Assembly: GCA_023395595.1 (NCBI GenBank)
Contig: JAEWYO010000089.1
Coordinates: 1 to 25,106, forward strand
DNA: 25,106 nt
Reading direction: 5' to 3'
DNA from: Bacillota bacterium
GTDB taxonomy: Bacteria > Bacillota > Clostridia > Christensenellales > CAG-138
Shown here piece after piece: positions 1 to 6,447 of this stretch (position 1 is its first letter; each line of letters opens with the position of its first letter). Under the pieces are notes generated by a model. The model was not told the origin of the DNA. It made no database searches and was given only the letters and a program-made list of their open reading frames with translations. Made by a program: the position numbers and the translations under genes.

Positions 1-25
1 TGTCATACCTCACGTTTCTTCGTCC

Positions 26-34
26 ATTATAACA
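26..34 (-). promoter_or_regulatory. Extended -10 promoter element pointing out of the window
   Basis: Read on the minus strand this is TGTTATAAT, a perfect extended -10 (TGn plus TATAAT). No good -35 lies 16 to 18 bases upstream, as expected for an extended -10 promoter. It points away from the reductase gene and would transcribe something left of base 1. An ATG at 6-4 follows GAGG too closely to be convincing as a start. Bases 1-66 hold no other recognisable feature. Confidence 0.4.
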
Positions 35-66
35 GAAACCTTTGCCCGCCGCCAGAAACGCGCCCG

Positions 67-597
67 TTACCGCGGCGCATACACCAAATCCACGATGCCG
101 TTGTAGTGCTCCGTGGAGAGTAGCCGAAGCGGAATAGGCTCCGGCAGCACGTCAAATAGGCGAATCCCCGCGCCGCGAATCGTCGGAATTACGTTGATGT
201 GGTAGCGGTCGATCAGCCCCGCGCGTATACACTGGTTCACGACGGACGCACCGCCGCAAATCCAAATCTCACCGCCACTTTGCGCCTTGAGCCGCGCAAG
301 CAGCGCCGCAACCGGCTCCTGCGTGTACGAAATCCCCGCCTCGTTCTCCATGCTCCGGTGCGTGAGCACATGGGTGCTCTGCGCGGCATATGGCCAAGCC
401 CCGGGCAACAGCTCGGTCGTGAGTTGACGATACGTCGTGTATCCCATCACAACATCGCTTACGCCCGCAATGAAGCGCTCATACGAGCCGGAATCGCTCG
501 ATGCGGCATCCTCGCCGCCGAGCCAGTCCACCGCGCCCTCCGGCGTGGCGATGACGCCATCCAAACTCATCGCGATAAACAGCACGACCTCACGCAT
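67..597 (-). CDS. Dihydrofolate reductase-like (RibD C-terminal domain) family protein
   Basis: A 176-residue protein of the DHFR/RibD C-terminal fold, NAD(P)H-dependent reductases found widely in bacteria. Visible signs are the N-terminal strand and loop FIAMSLDGVIATPEG, a VMGYTTYRQL segment (the VMGRKTFE-like helix) and IWICGGASVVNQ, the glycine-rich dinucleotide-binding turn near residue 112. The length fits this family. The start is supported by AAGGAGGG seven bases before the ATG. It lies downstream of a terminator that closes the preceding phosphorylase gene, so it probably has its own promoter; TACAAT at 638-633 is a candidate -10. The family members of this type are mostly uncharacterised, so true folate activity is not implied and the substrate is unknown. 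Confidence 0.85.
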   Translation of the reverse strand: MREVVLFIAMSLDGVIATPEGAVDWLGGEDAASSDSGSYERFIAGVSDVVMGYTTYRQLTTELLPGAWPYAAQSTHVLTHRSMENEAGISYTQEPVAALLARLKAQSGGEIWICGGASVVNQCIRAGLIDRYHINVIPTIRGAGIRLFDVLPEPIPLRLLSTEHYNGIVDLVYAPR

Positions 598-650
598 GGC
601 AAAGCCCTCCTTGCACGATATTCTCTAGGGTGATTGTACAACGCCGAAAC

Positions 651-687
651 AAAAAAGAAACGGACGGAAGTCACACTCCGCCCGTTT
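651..687 (-). terminator. Rho-independent terminator after the phosphorylase gene
   Basis: On the minus strand an 11-base-pair stem (AAACGGGCGGA pairing with TCCGTCCGTTT, one G-T wobble) has an 8-base loop and is followed by CTTTTTT. It sits 16 bases past the stop codon of the PpnP-type gene and separates it from the reductase gene. Confidence 0.8.
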
Positions 688-703
688 GGTGTTTGTTTTT
701 GTT

Positions 704-1021
704 TTATTTGGCGATGTAAGAGCAGCAGTAGTCGCAAACGCCCTCCGCCTCGCACTCGAAACGGCTGTTGGCGGGCACCTCAAACGCCTCGCCTTCGCCA
801 TAAGCGCGCCATTCGCTCTCGCCGGGCAGCAGCGCTTTTAGCACGCCGCCGAGAATTTCCATATGCTCCTTTTCCGCCGTGCCAAAGGAGTATTTGCCAG
901 GCAAGATGATGCCGAGCGTCTTTCTTGTTCCGTCCGCGAAGAGCACCGTCCGGCTCGTGACTTTGCCCTCGTAATACACATTCGCCTTTTTGACGATTGT
1001 AACCTGTTCCAAGCGATCCAT
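704..1021 (-). CDS. ppnP: Pyrimidine/purine nucleoside phosphorylase, PpnP type
   Basis: A 105-residue single cupin-domain protein. PpnP (formerly YaiE, DUF1255) of Escherichia coli phosphorolyses several nucleosides to base and ribose-1-phosphate and is about 94 residues long. Family landmarks visible here are the N-terminal VTIVKKANVYYEGKVTSRTV, GIILPGKYSFGTAEKEHMEIL (residues about 37-58) and the late FEVPANSRFECEAEG stretch. The ATG at 1021 was chosen because GGGAGG lies eight bases upstream; an in-frame ATG at 1057 has no such support and adds twelve charged residues absent from the family. It follows a HAD nucleotidase on the same strand, which suggests a shared nucleotide/nucleoside salvage role. 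A strong terminator follows. Confidence 0.88.
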   Translation of the reverse strand: MDRLEQVTIVKKANVYYEGKVTSRTVLFADGTRKTLGIILPGKYSFGTAEKEHMEILGGVLKALLPGESEWRAYGEGEAFEVPANSRFECEAEGVCDYCCSYIAK

Positions 1022-1099
1022 TGCTGTTTCCTCCCGTTTTTGCGTACGATTTTTCATATATTATCGCATTTCGCGCCGGAAAGATAGCATTATTTTTAT

Positions 1100-1885
1100 C
1101 TACAGCAGCAGCCCCGTCAGCTCGTCAAACCCGCGCACGGTATAGGTGGGCGTCGGGTGAGATTCCTCCGCGCCCGCCGGATGAAACCAGCAGGTGTCGA
1201 TGCCCGCGTTGACCCCGCCCGCGATGTCCGCCGAGAGTGAATCCCCGATCATCAGGTATTTCTTCCGCGCGGTGTCGCCATAGAACGCGAAGATCGACTC
1301 ATAATAGCCCCGGTGCGGCTTTTGAATCCCCATCTCCTGAGAGATGAAAACCCCGCTCAGCAGCGGAAGAAAGCCGGATTTGGCGAGCCGCGCGCGCTGC
1401 ACAAGCGTGAGCCCGTTGGTCGCCACCGCGAGCTTGTATCGCTGCGAAAGCCGCTCCAGCATCTCCAGCGCGCCGTCAAACAAAATCGCCTGTTGACCCA
1501 GATTCTCGACATATTGTGCGTTCATGCCGATTCCCTGCGCGGCATCGCACCCCAGATAGCGCGCGTAGTCCTCAAAGCGCACGCGCTGCACGGCTTTGCT
1601 GTCCAACTCGCCCGCCTCAAAGCGCGACCATGCCGCCTTGTTGATCTCCAGATACATCCGATAGTCTGCCTCGGAGATCGGGATTCCCATCTCGTCCATC
1701 GTTTGAAACAGGGCGGTTTTTTCGCCTGCTGTGAAGTCCATGAGCGTGTTGTCGAGGTCAAAGAGCAGATATTCATATGCTTTGGCTGATTTGATCAATG
1801 CGTGTCCCAACCTTTGCGTGTCGTTGTGGTTGGTATTAGGGTACACCATGCGCGCGGCTGGAGCAAGGGAAAACGGATGATTCAC
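1100..1885 (-). CDS. HAD superfamily hydrolase, YjjG-type 5'-nucleotidase
   Basis: A cytoplasmic haloacid dehalogenase-fold phosphatase. All four motifs are present: I FDLDNTLMD (nucleophile Asp43 and Asp45), II VATNG (Thr156), III QKP (Lys189) and IV MIGDSLSADIAGG (Asp215, Asp220). A helical cap lies between motifs I and II, and the sequence matches YjjG, which removes phosphate from pyrimidine nucleotides and helps clear non-canonical ones. The start is uncertain. The longest frame begins at a GTG (1885) without a clear ribosome binding site; family members begin only two or three residues before YEYLLFDLDNT, so TTG at 1798 (AAAGG and GGGA upstream) may be the true start. The gene lies 26 bases after the lipoprotein gene and before ppnP, so all three could share a transcript. 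Confidence 0.87.
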   Translation of the reverse strand: MNHPFSLAPAARMVYPNTNHNDTQRLGHALIKSAKAYEYLLFDLDNTLMDFTAGEKTALFQTMDEMGIPISEADYRMYLEINKAAWSRFEAGELDSKAVQRVRFEDYARYLGCDAAQGIGMNAQYVENLGQQAILFDGALEMLERLSQRYKLAVATNGLTLVQRARLAKSGFLPLLSGVFISQEMGIQKPHRGYYESIFAFYGDTARKKYLMIGDSLSADIAGGVNAGIDTCWFHPAGAEESHPTPTYTVRGFDELTGLLL

Positions 1886-1911
1886 ACGCCAACCCCAACC
1901 GCGCTCAATAA

Positions 1912-3405
1912 TTAGTAACCCCGCACCGGGTCAATCACGCTGCCGTTTATGGCATTGATCGAGAGAAACGGCTGATCGATTGAGTCGATCGGTTCGTCGT
2001 AGCCGCGCTGCGATTCGGTGCCGTTTGCGAGGATGTAGCGCTGCATTCCGTAGAAATTCCAAGCGGGAATCAGCAAGCCGTCGTTGATGGAGTCCGCGTT
2101 TGGCACGCGCTGGAGCGAGAGCGTGATGCGGTCAATCTGAATTGCAAACTGATCATACCCGTTCAAATCCGACTCCAGCGGCTCGTTTGCCACCACGAGC
2201 ATGGTTTTTGCAACATCCAGAATCGACGAAAACGGGAGCAGGTTCGCGCGCTCGACCTCCGCCGCGCCGACCGTCAGCGGAGAAACCCAGTTCATGCCGA
2301 TGATTCCTTCGTCGTCCATGCGGATATCCAGCGTTTCATACGCCCATTCGTGTCCGTCTTCCAGCCCGCCGACATACGTGCGCGCATACGGGCTGAGCAC
2401 TTCAGCGCCGTCAACCATCCGGCATACCTGCACGAAGTAGGCATATTTGCCGGTTGCGGAGGTGTTTTCGTCAAACTCGAGCGCGAGAATGACGCGATAG
2501 GGTTTCATATTTGTAATGCCGAGTACGTCTAGTAGCGATGCCGTTTTTGCCATCGCCTCGGCTGGCGTTGTCGAAAGTTCCGCAATTTTCGTTTCGTTGG
2601 TGACATCCTTCACCCGATACAATGCGCCCGGAACCCGCCGCGTGTCGCGAAAGTGAAAACTCGCCTCGCTCCTTGGCGCAACAGTTGTGTCCATGCTCTC
2701 AATGTATCGCACCTCGTCGGTCGGATAGTCCACATTGTTTATGACAAAAAACTCCATCGTAAACGGATACTCCGGCGCGTTGACCGCCATAAAACGATCG
2801 TAGGTGCCGTCGCCCACAGCTTCTTCCGGCTCAAGCCGCGCAGATTGGATTGGGTCACCCAAATCCTCCGCTGCGCCGGCGAGCTGTGCCTTGAGCTTTG
2901 CGATCTGCGCCTCATAGTCCGCGCGCCACGCGTCGCCGCCATTCGGACCATCGGGTGAATCGTTGTTGTCCAGATCGTGCTGCATGCTGTCGATCCGGCC
3001 TTCAATCTGTTCCCTTGTTTGGGTCAGATTGCTAAAGTCATACATCGTTTGATCTTTGCAAAAGTAGTCAAACGCCCTTGCAACAAACGCTTCGGAAAAC
3101 TCCGTTGCTGATACCGGATAGATCGAGAGATGATCCGTTTCCGGCACGCGGACATTTGCCGAGATGTCGACAGTGAACTTTTTACTCTTCGTCGGCAGAT
3201 TCTCCTCCACGCGCACTGGCACGCCAAGGCTCTCTTGCAAGGTCTGTCCCGTCGTTTCGGTCGCGCTTTGGCTTGCGGTTGCAACCATTTGCTCGGTATC
3301 TTTACTTTGTATTGGAGTAAGTGTTCCGCTCTGCTCTGCGCAGCCACCCAGAGCGCCCAACAAAAGAACGCAGGTTACAATGCCAGAGATTGTTTTTCGA
3401 ACCAT
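1912..3405 (-). CDS. Putative lipoprotein related to the C-terminal half of the adjacent M56 protein
   Basis: A 497-residue secreted, lipid-anchored protein of unknown function. The signal peptide MVRKTISGIVTCVLLLGALGGC ends in a lipobox (Cys22). A low-complexity linker follows, then a large extracytoplasmic region with an Asp/Asn-rich, coiled-coil-like segment around residues 130-180. The last third aligns by eye with the end of the M56 protein at 6448-8886: DDEGIIGMNWVSPL with DDRGIVNIHWINPM, LLPFSSI with LLPFSEI, AWNF with VWNF, and both proteins end in VID-x-x-RGY. It resembles uncharacterised Clostridia lipoproteins (perhaps the DUF6034 type, from memory). The ATG at 3405 has GAGGA nine bases upstream; a TTG further out was rejected. 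A box shared with the response regulator promoter lies 78-106 bases upstream, so it is probably a target of that system. Confidence 0.82.
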   Translation of the reverse strand: MVRKTISGIVTCVLLLGALGGCAEQSGTLTPIQSKDTEQMVATASQSATETTGQTLQESLGVPVRVEENLPTKSKKFTVDISANVRVPETDHLSIYPVSATEFSEAFVARAFDYFCKDQTMYDFSNLTQTREQIEGRIDSMQHDLDNNDSPDGPNGGDAWRADYEAQIAKLKAQLAGAAEDLGDPIQSARLEPEEAVGDGTYDRFMAVNAPEYPFTMEFFVINNVDYPTDEVRYIESMDTTVAPRSEASFHFRDTRRVPGALYRVKDVTNETKIAELSTTPAEAMAKTASLLDVLGITNMKPYRVILALEFDENTSATGKYAYFVQVCRMVDGAEVLSPYARTYVGGLEDGHEWAYETLDIRMDDEGIIGMNWVSPLTVGAAEVERANLLPFSSILDVAKTMLVVANEPLESDLNGYDQFAIQIDRITLSLQRVPNADSINDGLLIPAWNFYGMQRYILANGTESQRGYDEPIDSIDQPFLSINAINGSVIDPVRGY

Positions 3406-3454
3406 ATTCGCTTTCCTCACTTTCCATTTCCCGTTATACAACGGGTTTCATGGA

Positions 3455-3511
3455 ACCAACGATACCGAAAAAACCGCATCAAGTCCGCATCGAATCGTAA
3501 ACGAACTGTAA
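3455..3511 (-). promoter_or_regulatory. Likely response regulator box and promoter of the lipoprotein gene
   Basis: Bases 3511-3483 (minus strand) read TTACARTTCGTTTACRA, three variable bases, then GATGCGGAC, matching 25 of 29 positions of the box at 5796-5768. The two TTAC units are 11 bases apart, one DNA turn, as in OmpR/PhoB-type tandem sites. No good -35 is present; TATCGT at 3464-3459 is a possible -10 at nearly the same distance from the box as in the other promoter. A second CCGCATC (plus strand) at 3474-3480 repeats the one at 3485-3491 with 11-base spacing. Confidence 0.6.
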
Positions 3512-3525
3512 TTTGTTCCGCCAGA

Positions 3526-3684
3526 TCAGTCCCCGTTCGGCATGACGGTGATGATCTGCCCACGTGTGCGCTCGACCGCCAGCAACGCAATCTTCGGCAC
3601 GGCAAAAACCGAAAACAGGATCAGTACCCCAAGAACGAGATAAAGCAAGTTCCATTTTGACACGTGCCGCCGTTTATACGCCAT
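3526..3684 (-). CDS. Small membrane protein (52 residues) coupled to the sensor kinase
   Basis: A short gene with one membrane segment. It begins MAYKRRHVSKWN (basic, cytoplasmic), continues with a hydrophobic stretch from about residue 13 to 37 (LLYLVLGVLILFSVFAV then PKIALLAV) and ends with ERTRGQIITVMPNGD. The ATG overlaps the last 11 bases of the kinase gene, and AGGTGG inside the kinase frame lies nine bases upstream, which is a good ribosome binding site. The topology, the overlap and the operon position suggest a small partner of the kinase, such as a modulator or adaptor. That role is inference; I do not recognise a family. An alternative is a chance frame, but the codon use (Arg CGC/CGG, Gly GGG, Leu CTG) resembles the neighbours. 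Confidence 0.6.
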   Translation of the reverse strand: MAYKRRHVSKWNLLYLVLGVLILFSVFAVPKIALLAVERTRGQIITVMPNGD

Positions 3685-5053
3685 GCGAAAACACCACCTT
3701 TACCGTCGTGCCGACTCCAGATTCGCTCTCGAACACCAGTCTCGCCTCATGCAGCCGCGCGATCTCCTCCGCAAGCGCAAGTCCGAGTCCGATTCCGCCA
3801 TTTTTTCGCGCGCGGGAACGGTCGATCACATAGAATGGCTGGGTGATCTTATCGAGCTCCTCCTGCGCCATGCCGCAACCATGGTCGGTTATACAAATCG
3901 TGTCTCCACGCGCAATCACTTCAATCGTGTCGCCGGGTCGCGAAGCCTTCCCGGCGTTATCGATCAGGTTGAGCAGTAAGCTCGTGAGCAAGTCCTGCTC
4001 CATCGGCAGGGTGTCCATCTCGTTTTGAATCGTAAGCGTAAACCCGCGCTGACGCAGCAGCGCTTCGCAAGAAGCCGCCACGCCATCCAGAAGCGCCGAA
4101 ACGCGTGTCTCCCTCCGCTCAATTGTGCCTTCCTGCTTAAGCACGATAATCTGCATCAGTTTTTGCGAGAGCCGCTCAATGCGCAAGCACTCCTGATTGA
4201 TCAGCATCAGCGCGTCCGCCTGCTCCTCGGGCGTCATCTTGGTGCCAAGCAGCGTTTGCGCGCAGCCGGAAATGCCCGCAATCGGGGTTTTCAATTCGTG
4301 CGTGAGCGCGGACATAAACAGCGTGCGCCGCTGCGCCTCTTCCTGTAACGCGCAGATGTGCGCCTCCACCGCGTCCGCCATCCGGTTGAAATCGCAGGCA
4401 AGATCGCCGATCTCGTCATCCTGCGCGAGGGCGATTCGCTGGTCATACACACCGCTGGCAAGAGCCGCTGCGCTTTTTTGCAGCGTTTGCACCGGGCGCA
4501 GCACCGCACGCAACAGCAGCACAAGAATTCCGCCCGCCAGTGCGATCACGCCCGCGTTGATCAACGCAAACTGCCGCGCCATCGTCTCGATTCCCGCGTA
4601 GACGGGCGTGATGTCACAGACCACATAGAGCTGAAAGTTGGTCGATTCGATCATGATTGAACTGCCGGCTATGAGGATCGACCGTCCGTCGATTTCCGCA
4701 ACGACGTATTGTTGCGCTTCGTTCGAGAGCGGAAGATAGTCGCTCGGAATCAGTGATGTGTTGTTGTAAATCGTATCCGCACCACTTTGCAAAATCGTGG
4801 TTGTCTCGGCGAATTTCGCGATCAAGTATCGCGCGAGGCTGCGCGTCGCCAGAGCGGAATCGTCCTTATTCCGTTCCGAGATCATCGCCATGGACCAGGA
4901 AGCGGCGCGCACCTGCTGATTGGTCAGCGTGTTTTCAATCGAAAGTGCCAGATTGCTCTCGCCGCTGCGAATCAGCATAATCAGTGAGCAAGCCCCCGTC
5001 GCCAGTACGACCAGAATCAGCGCGATGAGAGAGACCTTCAGCCAGAGTTTCAT
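3674..5053 (-). CDS. Membrane sensor histidine kinase
   Basis: A 459-residue kinase of the EnvZ/PhoR-like class. Order of parts: membrane helix at about 8-28, extracytoplasmic sensor region at about 30-160, second helix at about 163-184, HAMP linker at about 185-237, HisKA domain with phospho-acceptor His252 in SALTHELKTPIAGI, then a HATPase_c domain with N box (Asn362, Asn366), G1 box TDHGCGM (Asp390) and G2 box GGIGLGL (419-425). It should autophosphorylate and pass phosphate to the response regulator encoded four bases upstream. The start is supported by GGAGG, which lies at the end of the regulator gene, so the two are translationally coupled. The signal sensed is not evident; the sensor region has no domain I recognise. 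The neighbouring lipoprotein and the small membrane protein are candidate partners. Confidence 0.93.
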   Translation of the reverse strand: MKLWLKVSLIALILVVLATGACSLIMLIRSGESNLALSIENTLTNQQVRAASWSMAMISERNKDDSALATRSLARYLIAKFAETTTILQSGADTIYNNTSLIPSDYLPLSNEAQQYVVAEIDGRSILIAGSSIMIESTNFQLYVVCDITPVYAGIETMARQFALINAGVIALAGGILVLLLRAVLRPVQTLQKSAAALASGVYDQRIALAQDDEIGDLACDFNRMADAVEAHICALQEEAQRRTLFMSALTHELKTPIAGISGCAQTLLGTKMTPEEQADALMLINQECLRIERLSQKLMQIIVLKQEGTIERRETRVSALLDGVAASCEALLRQRGFTLTIQNEMDTLPMEQDLLTSLLLNLIDNAGKASRPGDTIEVIARGDTICITDHGCGMAQEELDKITQPFYVIDRSRARKNGGIGLGLALAEEIARLHEARLVFESESGVGTTVKVVFSHGV

Positions 5054-5056
5054 GCG

Positions 5057-5719
5057 CTAGTCCTCCAATCGATACCCCATCTTCGAGATCGTCTTTATCT
5101 GCTCCTCCAAACCGAGCTTCTTGCGAATCTGCGCAATGTGCACATCTACCGTACGCGTTTCCCCCTGAAAATCAACACCCCAAACGCCGTGCAGCAGCCG
5201 CTCCCGCGAGAGCGCGATGTTCTTGTTTTTTGCGAGCATGACCAGTAGGTCAAACTCCATCGGCTTGAGCGAAATCTCCTTGCCGTCGATCCGGACGGAA
5301 CGCTCCAGCAGGTTGATCGTCAAACGCCCAACCTCCAGCACTTGCCGGAGCTTACCCGCGCGTTCCAGCGTTTTTTCGATGCGCACCAGCAGCTCCAGCA
5401 CCTCAAAAGGTTTCACGATGTAATCGTCCGCGCCTTCGCGAAGGCCCCGCACCTTGCTCTCCACATCGCTCCGCGCCGTGAGAAATATCACGGGGATCTC
5501 CATGTGCCGCAGGATGCCGAGCAGCGCAAATCCGTCCAACCCCGGCAGCATCACGTCCAGCAGCGCAAGGTCAAAGTCCGAATCGTGCGCGAGCACGCGC
5601 TCCGCCTGCGCGCCGTCCATACAGGAAAAGACAGCATATCCCGCCGCCGTCAAGTTTTTCACGATCACGGTATGAATGCTCTCGTCGTCTTCCACCACGA
5701 GTATCCGATTTCGTGCCAT
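5057..5719 (-). CDS. OmpR/PhoB-family response regulator
   Basis: A 220-residue DNA-binding response regulator. The receiver domain (about 1-120) has the acidic pocket Asp11/Asp12, the phospho-acceptor Asp55 in LALLDVMLPGLDG, Thr81 and Lys103 in YIVKPF. A winged-helix DNA-binding domain follows (about 125-220), including SLKPMEFDLLVMLAKN and TVDVHIAQIRKKLG, and it ends TISKMGYRLED. The ATG at 5719 is chosen because AGGAGG lies eight bases upstream and because the receiver domain begins at once; the frame stays open further upstream, but without family-like sequence. It should control its own operon and the lipoprotein gene through the shared box described at 5768-5796 and 3483-3511, which is inference from the repeated sequence. 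Confidence 0.93.
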   Translation of the reverse strand: MARNRILVVEDDESIHTVIVKNLTAAGYAVFSCMDGAQAERVLAHDSDFDLALLDVMLPGLDGFALLGILRHMEIPVIFLTARSDVESKVRGLREGADDYIVKPFEVLELLVRIEKTLERAGKLRQVLEVGRLTINLLERSVRIDGKEISLKPMEFDLLVMLAKNKNIALSRERLLHGVWGVDFQGETRTVDVHIAQIRKKLGLEEQIKTISKMGYRLED

Positions 5720-5742
5720 CTGCATCGCCTCCTGTTTGCTAC

Positions 5743-5796
5743 ATTCTATCATGGTAAATGTAAACGCGTCCGCATCAACTTGTAAACGAATTGTAA
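5743..5796 (-). promoter_or_regulatory. Promoter of the two-component operon with tandem regulator box
   Basis: Minus strand. The -10 is TAGAAT at 5748-5743 and there is no good -35, as expected for an activated promoter. Upstream, TTACA units begin at 5796 and 5785 (11 bases apart), and a third (GTTTACA) ends at 5759, 22 bases further on, so all three lie on the same DNA face. Bases 5796-5768 match 25 of 29 positions of the box before the lipoprotein gene. Positive autoregulation by the encoded regulator is the simplest reading. Confidence 0.6.
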
Positions 5797-5958
5797 GCAG
5801 TTTTGTTTTTGCCAGACAGCCAAGCGTAATCCCGCAAAACTCCATTAGCGCTTGCATTTTTTAGCATGTTTTTTATGCTTCAACGAAGTAAACCAGCTTG
5901 ATTTTGTTAAGAAAACGTGCTTCTCTTGCAAACCAACTGTGAACATTGGTAAATATGG

Positions 5959-6022
5959 TTGACAATTTCCGTCTTTTGCTCTAATTTATTAGATGTTAAC
6001 ACAACGCGTTTCTCTGTGCACA
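5959..6022 (+). promoter_or_regulatory. Promoter and possible operators of the blaI-M56 operon
   Basis: TTGACA at 5959-5964 is a perfect -35; 17 bases later TAATTT (5982-5987) is a fair -10. Two short palindromes follow the start region: TGTTAACA at 5994-6001 and TGTGCACA at 6015-6022, both TGTNNACA and centred 21 bases apart (two turns). They could be repressor sites for the BlaI-type protein, although known BlaI/MecI sites use TACA-TGTA half-sites in the other arrangement. The 325-base gap 5720-6044 otherwise holds only the divergent promoter described separately. Confidence 0.5.
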
Positions 6023-6044
6023 AAGAACAGACGGAGGCAAAAAA

Positions 6045-6446
6045 ATGAGACCGACGCAAGAAAAGCAAGCCCTGACGAAACTGGAATGGCTGATGATGGA
6101 AGCGCTCTGGAATCATCCGCCGATGTTCTTATCCGAGATCATGGAGTCCATGCAGAACGCCGTGGACTGGAAAAGCAGCAGCTTTATGACCTACCTCAAA
6201 CGTCTCACCGACAGCGGGTACGTCGGCTATACGCTCGTGAGCGGCAACCGGCGGTATTTTCCGCTACGTGCACGGGAAGACTGCGTGGAGGAAGAAAGCA
6301 ATTACATCCTCTCCAAGATGACAAACGATAGCGCGCGGCTGCTGCTTGCGTCCATGGTGGAAAAAACGAATATCAGCGACGAGGAAAAAACGCAGCTGCA
6401 AGCATTGATCGCCAAACTTTCCGGCGAACGCGAGCGGGAGGCGTAG
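6045..6446 (+). CDS. BlaI/MecI/CopY-family transcriptional repressor
   Basis: A 133-residue winged-helix repressor. The family pattern is clear: LTKLEWLMMEALWNHPPMFLSEIMESM (helices 1-2, residues about 10-36), WKSSSFMTYLKRLTDSGYV (recognition helix region) and GNRRYFPLRARED (wing), followed by a C-terminal helical dimerisation part (about 83-130). Such proteins repress their own operon until the partner M56 membrane protease triggers their cleavage. The start has GGAGG about eight bases upstream. The stop codon is followed after one base by the ATG of the M56 gene, the standard regulator-protease pair arrangement. The inducing signal is unknown, and no beta-lactamase gene is nearby. Confidence 0.9.
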   Translation: MRPTQEKQALTKLEWLMMEALWNHPPMFLSEIMESMQNAVDWKSSSFMTYLKRLTDSGYVGYTLVSGNRRYFPLRAREDCVEEESNYILSKMTNDSARLLLASMVEKTNISDEEKTQLQALIAKLSGEREREA

Positions 6447-6447
6447 T

